Assembly: GCA_019009955.1 (NCBI GenBank)
Contig: CM032233.1
Location: 81,661,001 to 81,725,000 of the forward strand
Origin: Riptortus pedestris
Taxonomy: Eukaryota > Arthropoda > Insecta > Hemiptera > Alydidae
Length of the DNA stretch: 64,000 nucleotides
Reading direction: 5' to 3'
Shown here: in pieces, positions 33,071 through 45,084 of the stretch
How positions within the stretch are numbered: the stretch's first letter is position 1
Layout: each line of letters opens with the position of its first letter
Position numbers and translations under genes: made by a program
Notes under the pieces: generated by a model
Seen by the model: only the letters and a program-made list of their open reading frames with translations
What the model was told of the DNA's origin: nothing
Databases searched by the model: none

Positions 33071-33083
33071 AATCTTTAAAATC

Positions 33084-33087
<4 letters not shown>

Positions 33088-33145
<58 letters not shown>
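33088..33145. repeat. (TA)n microsatellite, not in a HINE
   Basis: About 29 AT dinucleotides between the palindrome and a SINE copy. Most other long TA tracts in the window lie inside HINE copies; this one does not. Confidence 0.95.
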
Positions 33146-33150
<5 letters not shown>

Positions 33151-33190
33151 TGATTTTCAATAGATGCAATCTTTTTTCAATTTCAAAATA

Positions 33191-33405
33191 AATTTAAATT
33201 ATTTATTAACGTCCGTTTTTTTGCAACTAAGGCTAATTGGGACGGGTTATCTACAGGCTACCATGCTTTTCTAGCAAGGCTGGAACTAAGGATTTTATTT
33301 AATGAATTCCGTCACTAAATAAATTGCTTTGTCTAGGCGGGAATCTAACATGCCACTCTAGGTTTAAAAGCAGCGCTTTAACTCCCGTGGCTAACCTAAG
33401 CCCCC
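33191..33405 (-). mobile_element. tRNA-derived SINE
   Basis: Nearly full-length minus copy of the SINE at 19399. The head ends in GGCTTAGGTTAGCCACGG (reverse complement of 33386-33403) and the body in GGGACGGGTTATCTACAGGC on the plus strand. The internal box-B region is mutated (GGCGGGAATCTAACATGCC). Confidence 0.78.
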
Positions 33406-35096
33406 AAAAAATTATACATTAAATTAAATAAACTGTTCTCGAAAATATTTTATGGTCGTAAGGAATTTTAATGAGTTTGTATGGGGTTTTTAGACTATCT
33501 GAAACCAAGTGCCCTAGTCTGAAATGTGTAACAGAGGAAAATGAAATAATGAACATATTTCCCTCCCAAAACGGAGAACCCAAAAGCTTATATATATTTT
33601 TAATTTTATATGCAGGGCGTCCCAACTTCCTATGCCACCCCCCTTAAAATCGCCAATTCGTATAAGTGTGACCCCTGAAGAATCTCTTCAGTCCATATTC
33701 AACTTCGTGACCTTCTCCAATACTTCTCTAGGGACCATTACTTTGGAATTTCCAATAAAATAAAGGCATACAATAAAGAAACAAACATGAAATTGTTTTA
33801 CTGAAATATCATAAACTTTTTAATATAAAACAAAATACAAGAATATGCATCCAGCCACAAACATAAATACTTCGAAAAAAGCGTAGGGTAAATGATACTT
33901 CGTTCAATGAAAGGGGCATTTGCTTCAGTTATCTAAGCCAAAGTGATAATTAAACGTGGACTATGAGGGAACTCTACTGGACGTCGAAAGTAAGATTAAA
34001 TCTGTTAAAGGTAATCTATAAAGCGATCACCAAAAATCAGCCAAATGTTTGGAAAGAAGACTAATTGGATGTAATGAAAAGCGAAGAGTTTTAGCGAGTT
34101 CAAAACGGATCACAAAGAGACTAATCCTCCTCCGAGCTTTACAATTTTCTCTCTTGTTGCTTTCTAGTATTAAACTCGTAAAGTTGTCCGTCATTATGAG
34201 AATAATGAATTCAATCTAATTAATGAAACTGTTTATAAATTAACCAGAAAATCTAGCTAATTGTCAGATTTAGTTTAACTGTGCAAATCATATTATTTAA
34301 AGTTTTTAGATTTCATCAACTTTATTATAGTGTTATGACGCAAATTTGTGAATACATGTGTGTAGCAAGAGCACATGAATATCGCCAAACGATACGGTTC
34401 TATACCAGAACTTCAATACTTCAATTGAATCAGGCAGTGCACAGTACTGAAAGAAGAAATTGGTTAGGGGTAGTTAATGTCTCGCAATTTAAAGAAAACC
34501 CACACACTCCAATAGAATGTTCAAGTCATTTCACATCACCACCCAGCAATGAAGAATGGAATAGTACTAACGGAGTGACGAGAGCTGAAAAAATACGAGA
34601 CCATCAGAAAAAGACACCAAAAAAAAAGACGCCAAATATCGGCTGTACAGAAAAAACGGCAATTCGAATAAGGAAATAAAATAAATTAAAGCAAGAAAAA
34701 AAAAAAAAAGAAGAATTTAATTAAAAAAGACCACCGACAAACGGCAGAAATACCTCGCGTAAATCCTGTTTACAATTCCACATACAGACTCAATAGGAAA
34801 CCATCATGTGCCTTCACAGTCTGGAAGCTTCCTTTGTAGCTTCAGTGTATATTTTTGTGTTATTTTCAGGAGAAGTGTCATAAATACAGCCGAGGTTTTA
34901 TGCAAGTATGCATTCAATACATAGGATAAGCATGCAATTAGGTACCCAGTATTATTGTAGCTTTAGACAAAAAAATGGAGTATAGTAACATGAAAAGAGC
35001 AGATTCAGAAAGAAGTCAGTGGTTGCAACTAGGAGGACTAGCCTTTGATATCTATTATTTGTAAATTGCTTTAAGCACTGTATATATGAAGAAATT
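33406..35096. other. Mostly unassigned; short RT-tail remnant at about 33826-33890
   Basis: AGAATATGCATCCAGCCACA and ACATAAATACTTCGA match the RT-tail fragment at 58440-58620 in plus orientation, with frameshifts. A 132-codon frame at 34281-34679 ends in a lysine-rich low-complexity stretch and resembles no known protein, so it is not called a gene. Confidence 0.4.
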
Positions 35097-35943
35097 AAAA
35101 GTCCGCCTCGCAGGGGCTGCGTAAACTAAGCTGATTTCCCACGCGAAGGTTTACAATAGAAAACTATACATACAGGTAACACTACCGTGAGTGCTCAGTA
35201 AATTTGCTATACAAGTTACTAATCTCTACAACGGAAAGCGGCTGAATTGTAAACAAAGAGGCCAGCCTCATAGCGCTGCCTAGATAGACCGGAAAGACAA
35301 ACAATTAATGAAAAATATCTAGATATAACATATTAATTTGATTGAAAGCAATTTACTAAAACTAGTGCTGTAATTTGTAATGAATCATAATCAGTTTTAT
35401 CTCAGTCAATCAAATTTTAGTAATCCAAAAACAAAAGTAGAAGGGGGGGGGCTCAACAGAACGTATTTGCATATATCTCACATAGTAAAAGTTCAATGAA
35501 AACAATGTTTGGTATTTAGGCTTCGAATAATATGGTTTATTATATAACAGGGTGTTAATGTAACACTAGCAAAATTGGGGGTTTACTAACGGCTGAAAAA
35601 TGCAAATCTCTCGGTTAATATTCAAGATAGAGAATAAATATATAAACAATATTTATAGCAAATTTAATTTGCAATAAGATGTATTTTATACACTTTTTCG
35701 ATCCGACTTATAGTAACGGAGATATTTTGAATTTTCAAAATTTTCCCCCACTAAACCCCCCTCCTGGATTTCAGCCCTTAACGAACTTGATCTTTCTTAT
35801 TACATAAAACTAATAAATATCGAATATCGAGCGACCGCTTGAGCGGTAACAGACAAATATATAGATACATAAATATATAGATATATATATATATATATAT
35901 ATATATAGATAGATAGATAGATAGATAGATATAGATAAACATA

Positions 35944-36013
<70 letters not shown>

Positions 36014-36027
36014 TAGATAAACATATG

Positions 36028-36088
<61 letters not shown>

Positions 36089-36214
36089 TTTTGATTGGAC
36101 CTCATTTTCGTCATCTACTAGGTAGGATCGATGGACATTTGAAGAAAAATTTCGAAAATTCAGTAATGAGTACGACCTCAATAGCTGATTTCCCTTAAGG
36201 GAGATCTGCTAAAA
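35097..36214 (-). mobile_element. HINE copy 15, full length with expanded microsatellite
   Basis: Both ends present: GTCCGCCTCGCAGGGGCTGC at the left and TAGCTGATTTCCCTTAAGGG at the right. The microsatellite (about 35876-36085) is a compound of TA tracts and (GATA)n blocks. A unit of about 112 bases, with GATATAGATAAACATATGTA, occurs twice in tandem. This is the longest microsatellite in the window. Confidence 0.92.
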
Positions 36215-37366
36215 GCTGATCTTTTTCTTATCTTATAGTGTACGCATAGGTACGAAAAGGTTGTCATGTAACTGTTGCTGGGAACAGGAAGTCTCTGATG
36301 TTTCACTCCAACGCACAAGGACATGCTTTGGCTTCCTATTATTTTCAGAATTAATCATTAATAAGGTGGCATGAAGAAATTGAAGAGAAGACTCCATTCA
36401 AAGTCCAAATTACTAGTCCTTCTTCAGTGACCTGGATATCCAGTATAATAATAGAAATTAACTGATTGAAATGAGTGAATGTCTGTCTAGACTAAGAAAG
36501 GAGTTGTTATAATAAACACACAATAATAGTGTTCTTAAATACGAATTAAAACGCATAAAAAGTTTCTAAGCTGAGCTTCTTTATTCAAAGCTGGAGGAAC
36601 ATATAGCGTGGAAGAAGCGCCTGTATTATTTCCACTAATGTTCGATGATTCTTACATGTTAATTTTCCTTTTGAAGGGGAATCTACAAATGCAGCACTCT
36701 CATTAGGGTAAACCTCAAAACCCAGGTTCAAGAATTATAACTTCCCCTGAACGAGTTCAAAGTAAAGATATGACTCTGGAATTAACAAGGGAGCCCTTAA
36801 TGAAGTTTTTGACTACACACAGGTTTCAGAATACAGATGAGCATGACTTGATAATATGGTTCACTTCACCAAGTAGAAGTGCCTTTAAAAACTAAAGTAC
36901 GAAGTCTGCAGAATACAAATTTCTGCATATACCTATCAACTTTCTGCCGTTCTACAAATTTCAGTGCTCTTTGTTTTTTGGCATAAGAAGTGTGTTCTTG
37001 TTTTCTATTTATTTTTTATCTAAGGCAATAATTTAAGTTAGAAAAGAAATGGAGTTGATGAATGAAATTACATCAGTCCATTTAATATGTTGAATGTTAT
37101 AAGTTTGTATCTGAGAGCCAAATTCATTGCTTTAATTGAGAAGCTAAAGACGGTTAGGAAAAAGTAGGGTTTTATAAAGAAATTCCAAGAATGTCAATTG
37201 TTTTTATCTAGAGAAATCCTTTTCATATAAACGATAAATTTAAATCATCAGGATCATTGGAATTAATAAAATTGTTACAGTGGAAGCGTACATTTTTCTT
37301 TCATCTACCTACATTAGAAGTCATTTCCACCTACCAGAATACTAACTCATCATATTTGTTATTTGT
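36215..37366. other. No recognised feature
   Basis: AT-rich unique sequence; no supported gene or repeat. Confidence 0.4.
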
Positions 37367-37610
37367 AGAAATCGGACCAGGAATAGATACTCGTTTTTAT
37401 GAGTCGGATCGAAAAATGTTATAGAACAAATCTAATTAAAATGATCATGCTCTCCGATTGTTGTTCTATACATTTTTTTCTTACTCAAGTATTAAGCGAG
37501 TAATTGCTACTTTCTGGTACGGAATCAGAATATGTGGCGAGATATCACTAGTGTGTCTTACAAGCATGTGGGAAATCTGCTTGGTTTCACAGCCCCTGCG
37601 TGACGGACAA
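37367..37610 (+). mobile_element. HINE copy 16, short divergent subfamily
   Basis: Contains AGAAATCGGACCAGG, GAGTCGGATCGAAAAATGTT and a short middle like the copies at 20776 and 39615. It ends GTGGGAAATCTGCTTGGTTT, CACAGCCCCTGCGTGACGGAC. The final T-run is weak (AATTTG). Confidence 0.75.
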
Positions 37611-38400
37611 TTTGCTCACTGCCAACCACAAAAACTAAATACACAGTCAATAATTGGGACTGCTAAAATGCACCGCTTATTCATTGATATGTATATACTG
37701 TCCAGAAGAAAGTGAGCAATGTTTGTTGAAATCGAGAATACTTTTGGTCCTTTCGCACCCAGTTGCCTGGAAGCCGTGCTTATATGTTGGACTTCCCTTG
37801 AGCCGTAGAATCTGTTAAGACATTGGGCTACGAGCGTAAGCGGGATAGAATGAAATGATATTCACCTCATCAATCCTCTCCGTCTAGCGAAGATACTCGA
37901 GTGATAGCAGTATAATTGGAAATAGTAGTATGTGGCATATTTATGTTGACACATGCGGTCATTAGGGGAGAAATGGCCGTTATCGGGGAATAATTGGATC
38001 TGAGTAAGTAGGTGGGCATGGCAAGAAGGGGGAGGTAGATTTAAAAACGCGCCAAATACAGATAGAGCCACTATCTCTCTCTTATTGTAGGAGCAGCCGC
38101 TGCCCTATCTACTCACCCCCTCCCACACATCTTCCCTAATGTTTCCGCCCCTCAAATACCCGGACAAGATTAGGGCCAACTTTATGCATTACAGCTCCTT
38201 CCAATCTAAAACTTCCATCATTACAAGAACGGTTTTGAAAATTAAAATAATTCCTTTTCTTTTAAATAGTTTCTCTTCCCTTCCATAAGGAAGAACGTCA
38301 ATTGTTAAGCTTCACTAAAGATTTAAATTTTTTTTTCCGATCCGACACCATTTTAGAAAAACAGTGGAACTGACTTTACCATGTAACTATACATTTCAAT
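37611..38400. other. No recognised feature
   Basis: Includes a C-rich patch near 38090-38160 but no interpretable motif. Confidence 0.4.
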
Positions 38401-38760
38401 GCCTAATTGTATTATAAAATGCTCAATTATGTTATAAAATGCCTAATTGTATTATAAAATGCCTAATTGTACTATAAAATGCCTAATTGTACTATAAAAT
38501 GCCTAATTGTACTATAAAATGCCTTATTGTATTATAAAATGCCTAATTGTACTATAAAATGCCTAATTGTACTATAAAATGCCTAATTGTACTATAAAAT
38601 GCCTTATTGTACTATAAAATGCCTAATTGTATTATAAAATGCCTTATTGTATTATAAAATGCCTAATTGTATTATAAAATGCCTAATTGTATTATAAAAT
38701 GCCTAATGTTATTATACAATGCATAATTATATTATAAAATACCTAATTGTATTATGAAAT
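38401..38760. repeat. Minisatellite, 18 units of 20 bp
   Basis: The unit is GCCTAATTGTATTATAAAAT. Eighteen units fill the interval exactly, without length change. Variants at position 12 (ATTAT/ACTAT) and position 6 (CTAAT/CTTAT) recur in neighbouring units, indicating spread by local duplication. The outer units (2 and 16-18) are the most diverged. Confidence 0.97.
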
Positions 38761-39138
38761 GTCATTTTACTAGATTTTTTTATGCCTCAAGAGGACAACA
38801 GTCATATTCCACAAATTCCTCGAACACTGCTTTGTTGAATCGACGCATATTGGTCAAACTCAAAACTTGAAAAAACACGTGATCCACAAATGACCAATAT
38901 TAAAAAAATAGCTAATTGAATGATTATTTAAATAGATTATCATTTGAAAAATATTTTAAAATGGAAACATCTGTTTTTTGATCAGTTCAACACTTTCCGT
39001 AGAAAAGTTCTCATTCATATACATCATCATTATGCTTCTTATACAGGACCCAATATATATTTTTTTATATATTCTCCATTTTTTAAGGCAATGGTCACCA
39101 ATAAAAAACAGTTATTTCGGTGCAAACTTTACTGAAAC

Positions 39139-39180
39139 TGTCCCACGTGTTTCGTGGTTTACTTGCCACTCCTTGAGGTT
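39139..39180 (-). ncRNA. Degenerate hammerhead-ribozyme-like motif (b)
   Basis: In reverse complement: CTCAAGGA in place of CTGANGA, then a GTGG/CCAC stem II around a CAAGTAAA loop, then GAAAC, the AC/GT mini stem III and G at the cleavage position. The altered core and the G before cleavage predict inactivity. Confidence 0.45.
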
Positions 39181-39444
39181 GGTGAATTATCCCTTTTCAA
39201 ACATAAAAAAATATATAAAAAATTAATAACATTAATTTAACAAAACCCTTAAAATTTCTAGTTATAGTATTAATAGGTGCCTACATTGATGACAAATTTA
39301 TTAAATCTAATTATAGATTGTAACATACATTTCTAAAGTGCTTCGATTCCCTCTTACAATCGTTGCGAGTGTCCTCATTGAGTAGGTACTGAGGTTCACT
39401 AGGTAGATTAAGTCATCTTACTACAACTCGATTAAAAAGGGATA

Positions 39445-39486
39445 GCCCCTGAAGAGGTGGCAAGTAAGACACGAAACATGTAGGGC
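39445..39486 (+). ncRNA. Hammerhead-ribozyme-like motif (a), minimal type I
   Basis: Read 5' to 3': GCCC (39445-39448, stem I), CTGAAGA (39449-39455, matching CUGANGA), a stem II region GGTGG-loop-ACAC (39456-39472), GAAA (39473-39476), a two-pair stem III AC-AT-GT (39476-39481), A at position 17 (39482) and GGGC (39483-39486) pairing with the first GCCC. All invariant core bases are present. Stem II is weak (about three pairs, with one unpaired G). The predicted cleavage is after 39482. Very short stem III is typical of Penelope-associated hammerheads. Confidence 0.62.
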
Positions 39487-39614
39487 AGTTTTAATTAAGT
39501 CTGCATCATCATTATGGTTTATATAATAAGTATAAATTAATATAATAAAATACATACAAAGATAATATTCGAAGTATTTTTTTTTATTTTTTATAAATTT
39601 CGTATAACATCGAA

Positions 39615-39926
39615 TAGGGGATTTAGCGGAAGGAATTCGAAAATTCAAAATATATCCGTTATCATGAGTAAGATTGAAAAATTTTATAGAACCAATCTTG
39701 TTAAACTATTGATATCTGCATATGATGGTTTATATATTTTCTAGCAATTCAAATATTAAGCGAGTTAATCGTATTTTTGGTTTTCAGCTCTTAGTAAACC
39801 CCCATTTCTACTCAATACATTAGCTTAGAAATAGAGAATATATGGTGATATGAGATCACTAAGGTGTCAAATCAAGACGTGGGAAAACTGCTTAGTTTAC
39901 GCAGCTCCTGCGTGACAGACTTCTTA
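39615..39926 (+). mobile_element. HINE copy 17, short divergent subfamily
   Basis: Collinear with copies 8 and 16. It carries the uninterrupted CCAATCTTGTTAAACTATTG, which is the empty site for the piggyBac-like insertion at 19727. It ends GACGTGGGAAAACTGCTTAG, TTTACGCAGCTCCTGCGTGACAGAC. The 5' terminal block and TA tract are absent. Confidence 0.82.
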
Positions 39927-40376
39927 ATAAAAAATCTATTTCATTTTCATTTCAAGCAATGATGTATAATATTCTCTAAAAATTGTAACATAAAGCTGTG
40001 AGCGATAACAGAATTGAAGTGCATGCACGACAAACGTCAAGTATTTTTGTAGACTTAAGCAGTAAATAAGATTGACACTCCTTCTCACGTGTTGCCGCTG
40101 GAGGAGTTATTTGTTATCTATTTAGGCTAAAAGGTTTCGGAATTCCCCAGAGCCTGCCAATATCCATTTAGTTTTGAATGGGTGACAACACATTGGAGGG
40201 AGGCAGGGGAGTAGGAGAGCTCGTACCCCTACGCATTAGGATACAATATACATAGGCCCTCTTACACTTCAGCTCCACTCACCTCTTTTCGGCCAACGTT
40301 TAACTCATTGATTCTTACGCATAAATTGCTGTTGAGGAAAGTTCGGGGGGCAGGAGAAAAAGTTGTAAATTCCAAC
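39927..40376. other. No recognised feature
   Basis: Unique sequence of mixed composition. Confidence 0.4.
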
Positions 40377-40478
40377 ATCTCAGATATTGAGGTCGCACAC
40401 ACGACGCGATTTTCGAAACATTTGCTCAAATGTCCATCGATCCCACCCAGAAGATCACGAAAATGAGGCCCATTCAAC

Positions 40479-40558
<80 letters not shown>

Positions 40559-40878
40559 TGTGTGTATGTGTGTGAGTGTGTGTGTGTTAATTCTCTACCT
40601 GTCGCAATTTTAGCAGATTTCCCTCAAGGGAAATCAGCTATTGAGGTCGTATGACCGTAAGATCGTACTAATCGTAAGATTAGTTCTATACACTTTTTCG
40701 ATCCGACATATAATACCTGAGAAATTTTGAATTTTCATTATTTCCCCGTATAACCCCCCCCTTTCCCCTTCTCCGATTTTAGCCGTTAACGAACTTGATC
40801 TTTAGTATTGCATGAAATGCTTTTATACCAAGTTTGGTAACGATAGAGCAGTAGTCGCAACCACTAGAGCAATAACAG

Positions 40879-40928
<50 letters not shown>

Positions 40929-41035
40929 GGACCTCATTTTCATCATCTTCTAGGTAGCACCGATTGACATTTGAAGACAATTTTTGAAATTCGCGTCATG
41001 ATATAGCAGATTTCTCTTAAGGGAAATCTGCTAAA
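40377..41035. mobile_element. Mosaic of three HINE fragments (copies 18-20)
   Basis: Copy 18, plus (40377-40611): 5' part from ATTGAGGTCGCACACACGAC through (TA)n/(TG)n to GTCGCAATTT. Copy 19, plus (40612-40655): only the 5' terminus AGCAGATTTCCCTCAAGGGA and ATTGAGGTCGTATGA, starting in the T-run of copy 18. Copy 20, minus (40673-41035): from GATTAGTTCTATACACTTTT through (TA)n to the 5' terminus with AAGGGAAATCTGCTAAAA. In copy 20 the terminal palindrome has converted to AGCAGATTTCTCTTAAGGGA. Confidence 0.82.
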
Positions 41036-41654
41036 ACTAATTAATAATATAGTTCCACAAAAATGTATATTATAGGCTCGTACATCGCTCAGCGTACGCA
41101 GTCGATAAACTGATCATTGGAGGAAAATTACTGCATTGACTGCTAAAGTAAAAGATTTATCACGAGCAACATAAGACTAATGGCTAAGGAAATACTAAAG
41201 GATCTGTCGTTTTGGAGGTGACCTCATTTCGTCGTTGTATATAATTTTAAAATTTTAGAAGAGTTGTAAGACAGGAAAATTCCATAGATATTACCAATAT
41301 AACTAGAATAGTTAAGTAAACCAGATGTACCTAATCTCTTCTCCCCGAATCAACAGCCACTCTAGTAAATACTGCTTAATGATGTACTAAACGCTAATTA
41401 GACCCCCTGCTCATGAGTAGTATTGAAATTTGTACTCCCACAAAGGAAAAGGAGAGAGAGCACTGTCGGACTGGCAATTAAGTGGCCTCAAACTAATATT
41501 AACAGTCATCAAAGAGGAATACAGATGGCAAATCAGAAGCAACAGGAAACCACTAAAGATATAGGGCGCACTTGACGTCATCAGGGCTATAAACAAAACG
41601 AGATAGCGCTAGCCAAGGAAATTGGGAACAATGTAAATCGTTAGAATGCACTAA
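41036..41654. other. No recognised feature
   Basis: No gene or shared repeat seen. Confidence 0.4.
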
Positions 41655-42234
41655 AAACGTCCGTCACGCAGATGCTGCATTAACTAAGCAGATTTTCGAA
41701 TTTGCATTTCTCATAAAAATTAAAAGTTTGATGAAAGTTAAATGAGAACAATATTTGGTATTTAAGTTTCAAATAAAATGTTTCATTATATAACAGATTA
41801 TTGTATATGTTAAACGAGTAGGAGCGGGGCTTTACTCAAGGCTAAAAACTAAAAAATGCAAATATCTCAGTTAATATTGAAGGTAAAGAATAAATGTATA
41901 TAACAACATTTATGGAACATTACATTTTCAATCTCATGCACAATTATTCGATCAGACTCATAATAACGGAGATATTTCGAATAATCAAAATTTTCCTCTA
42001 AGCCCCTCCTCCTCCCCTGGTCCGATTTTAGCCGCTAACGAACTTGAACTTTCTTTTTTCACAAAACGACTATATATATCATGTCTGGAAACGATAAAAA
42101 AAATATATAATTTATAATGACCTCATTTTCGTCATCCACAAGGTAGGATCGTTAGACATTTGAAGGAATTTTTCGAAAATCGCGGCATGAGTACAACCTC
42201 AATAGCTGATTTCTCTTAAGGGAAATCTGCTAAA
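41655..42234 (-). mobile_element. HINE copy 21, internally deleted
   Basis: The 3' terminus (ACGTCCGTCACGCAGATGCT, 41655) and 5' terminus (TAGCTGATTTCTCTTAAGGG, about 42204) are present. After GATTTTCG, about 350 bases are missing, so AATTTGCATTTCTCATAAAA follows directly. The TA tract is reduced to a few repeats. Confidence 0.9.
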
Positions 42235-43058
42235 AGGTCTTACCTACACCCATACCTGCTAAAAGGTACACCATCTACACAGGAAAGGATTAAGACTTCG
42301 GGGAGGGTGACAAAAAACAGGGAATTAAATGTATTTATTTCCATTAAATGCTAAAAAAACATAAAACGATGCATCAGCTATTTTTGTTTTCTATAAAACA
42401 TTTACTAATATTATGTCAATTAATTTCTCCACATATTATTAAATACATTTATACTTATATAATGCATTCGTTATAAAAATAGCTCCAATTCTATGAATAC
42501 ATTTCACGAAATCCATCTATTTAATAATTATATATAATAAATTAATTTCGTTAACATTCTTAATTCCACTCTAAATACATATATAACATGCATATTAAAT
42601 TTATTGACATGCTTTGTTATTAGGCACAAGTTTTTTTAAAGGACTATATGCTTTAAATTTTCTCCACACCTTCAAGAGTCAATCTACATTATCATAAATT
42701 ATTTTCTACCAGTTTTTATGACAAATATTTTAAAGAAATAGTATAATTCATATCATAATAATAGTTCATGTTTTGTTTCACAAACAGGATTGTTTGGTAC
42801 GTATATATTGAAAATAACATTATTACTTTTGCCTCCTTAACGAGTGTCCATCAGGAATCTGTCTACTTCCTGTTGAATATAAACCTTATTGCTCACTTCT
42901 GCAATTGAACTATTAAAATATGATTTTTCGTGGCTAGATTATCTCGAGGAGGACTTGCCGAAGTCTGAACTCGAAGAAGCCTGACTGTAAACCACTAGGA
43001 AATATGAGCTTTGGAGAGAGACGCCTATACCCTAGAAGACTGTAGTGCATTTTAGTAA
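42235..43058. other. No recognised feature
   Basis: Very AT-rich; a short (ATT)n at about 43060 is the tail of the adjacent SINE. Confidence 0.4.
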
Positions 43059-43286
43059 TTATTATTATTATTATTTATTAACGTCCACTTTTTGCAACTC
43101 AGGCTAATTGGGACTGGTTATCTACAGGTTACCACCCTTTTCTAGCCAGGGTGGGACAGGATGTTATTTATTGAATTTCGTCACTAAATAATTCCCTTTG
43201 CCCAGGCGAGAATCGAACTCGCCACTCTAGGTTTGCAATGTAAGACAAAGGTCAACGCTTTAACTCGCATGGCTAACCTGAGCCCC
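43059..43286 (-). mobile_element. tRNA-derived SINE, full length
   Basis: Best preserved head of the family: in reverse complement GGGGCTCAGGTTAGCCATGC, box A region GAGTTAAAGCGTTG, box B GGCGAGTTCGATTCTCGCC. The body is followed by an (AAT)n tail. A short insertion (GACAAAGG) lies between the boxes. Confidence 0.82.
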
Positions 43287-43773
43287 TTGAACATTAGTAA
43301 AATCAAATGTTTATATTCCTATTAAAGTTTGAGAACATTAAAAAGAATGAAAATTAAAGCATAATTAATTTTCCTAGTACATCTTTTCATAGAACACATA
43401 AACAATGCCCCGGAATTAAAATACTGTTAAACCTAACGATTATAATTTCTAACATCGGGTTTTCTGTAAACTATATCAATTTAGTTAATATTTAGACAAC
43501 TGCGACTTTATAATAAACACATTAAATTTAACCAGCCTAGTCCTTCAATATTAATCTTCAGCTGTGCTATGAATGTCATTTGTCATAAATAATGAGGCTA
43601 AGAAACAATAAACCTTGCCATAACTTATTTTTGAACAATTACTGACACAAATATATTGGGTTTTTTATTCATACTTCTATATTTGTATAGTATTCATCTT
43701 CAGTATGAAAGCTACCAACAGATATGTATATTTAAAATTTACTTTTGAATGTGGAATACATTGTTTGCATTTT
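43287..43773. other. No recognised feature
   Basis: AT-rich unique sequence. Confidence 0.4.
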
Positions 43774-44357
43774 AGCAGATTTCTCTTGAGGGCAATCAGC
43801 TATTGAGGTCGTACTCATGACGCCATTTTCGAAGAATTTCCTCAAATGTCCATCGATTCAAAGTTTTATATATATTTTTATATTAGTCTGATAACGCTCT
43901 AGCGGTCGTAATTTTTCTTTGATCGTTACTTGATCGAAACTTGATATTTAAACGTTTTATGCAAAAATAAAGATTGAGTTCGTTAATGGCTTAAATCAGA
44001 CTGAGGAAGGGGGGGGGGGGGGTTATAACGAGGAATTTTTAAAATTCTTAATATCTCCGTTATAATGCACCTAATCGAAATATTGCGTTGAAATTTAATG
44101 TTCTACTAATGTTGTTACGTACGTTATTTTTCACTATCTTTAATATTAACCGAGATATTTGTATATTTTAGTTTTCCGCCTTCAGTAAACCCCCCCTCCA
44201 ACTCATGCCATACGCTAGTATTTTATGAAGCACTTTATTTGAATCCTAAATACCAAATATTGCTCTCATTGAATTATTACTTTTTGAGATAAATGCAAAT
44301 ACGTGACGCACGTAGGAAATCTGTTTAGTTAACGCAGCCTCTGCGTGGCGGACTTTT
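43774..44357 (+). mobile_element. HINE copy 22, short form with deleted TA tract
   Basis: Starts AGCAGATTTCTCTTGAGGGC. The region before the microsatellite is shortened and the TA tract almost lost. A G-run of 12 (44011-44022) sits in the G-rich block. After ATGCAAATACGTGACGCACG the main 3' third is missing, and the element closes with GGAAATCTGTTTAGTTAACG, GCAGCCTCTGCGTGGCGGAC. Copy 6 shares this short 3' form. Confidence 0.9.
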
Positions 44358-45024
44358 ATACATTACGTCAGCTCAAAAATAGCTTCACTAACGACGACCC
44401 ATAAGCTTTTATTAAAATATTTATGTTTAGGTTTAGGAGTTTGAAGCATATTATTCTATTTTGTTTCATGGTTGTGTGTTAAGCTATTATGTTTTACAAA
44501 ATGTTTTGTTTAGTAAATAAAAATTGAAAAACAATACTTACGTCATTTATGCCACAGAAATAAGCTGATTTAGCGTTTTCATTATATCATACCCCATCAG
44601 GAGTTTTTTCTTCATTAAAATGATTTTGATTCCATAAAGGGTGACTGACTTAAATCCTTCTACAAAATATGAAGCTCATAGCTCTTGAAACGTATATGCA
44701 ATTTACACATTACAAACGGATTTTATGAGTTACGTCAATAAGTTAACAAACTATGAAAATAACCGCAGAAAGTAAGTTAGTAAAACTCCAATGGAGGTTA
44801 CACAGTCAATCCAAGAACTTTATTAGGTCGACATAAGAAATGTCTTGATTGTTTACTCTTGATACTAGACTTTAATGCGAACAGTCTTTACTGAATTCAA
44901 GAATATTCTCTTTCTTTTCTTCACTTCTTTTTCACGTTCATAGCACTTATTTACATTAACCAACGAGATAATAGTTATCATGAAAAAGTACATAAAAAAT
45001 GTAAATATGTATACGTTAGTTATT
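44358..45024. other. No recognised feature
   Basis: AT-rich; no supported gene. Confidence 0.35.
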
Positions 45025-45084
45025 GTTTTATTTAGCCTGCTAAATAATTTTACAAGTAAATAAATAATATACTTGTTCTTCAAA

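Larger units (their letters stand above)
39115..39600. mobile_element. Penelope-like element fragment with inverted hammerhead-bearing ends
   Basis: A segment with GTGGCAAGTAA and CACGAAACA occurs twice in opposite orientation (minus at 39139-39180, plus at 39445-39486) around about 260 bases. The middle segment (39200-39430) is also found at 45160-45400 beside a GIY-YIG-like remnant; both share TAGGTGCCTACAT. Penelope-like retroelements carry hammerhead ribozymes in their terminal repeats, often in inverted arrangement. No RT frame is visible here. Confidence 0.6.

Noticed and set aside
34281..34679. 132-codon ORF
   Set aside because: No recognisable domain; it ends in a lysine-rich low-complexity run and lacks splice or start support. 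Likely chance.
38401..38760. CRISPR array
   Set aside because: The 20-bp units are contiguous with no unique spacers, so this is a minisatellite.
43059..43286. Possible genuine tRNA gene
   Set aside because: Box A/B-like signals exist, but the sequence is repeated with a non-tRNA body and tail, so it is a SINE.
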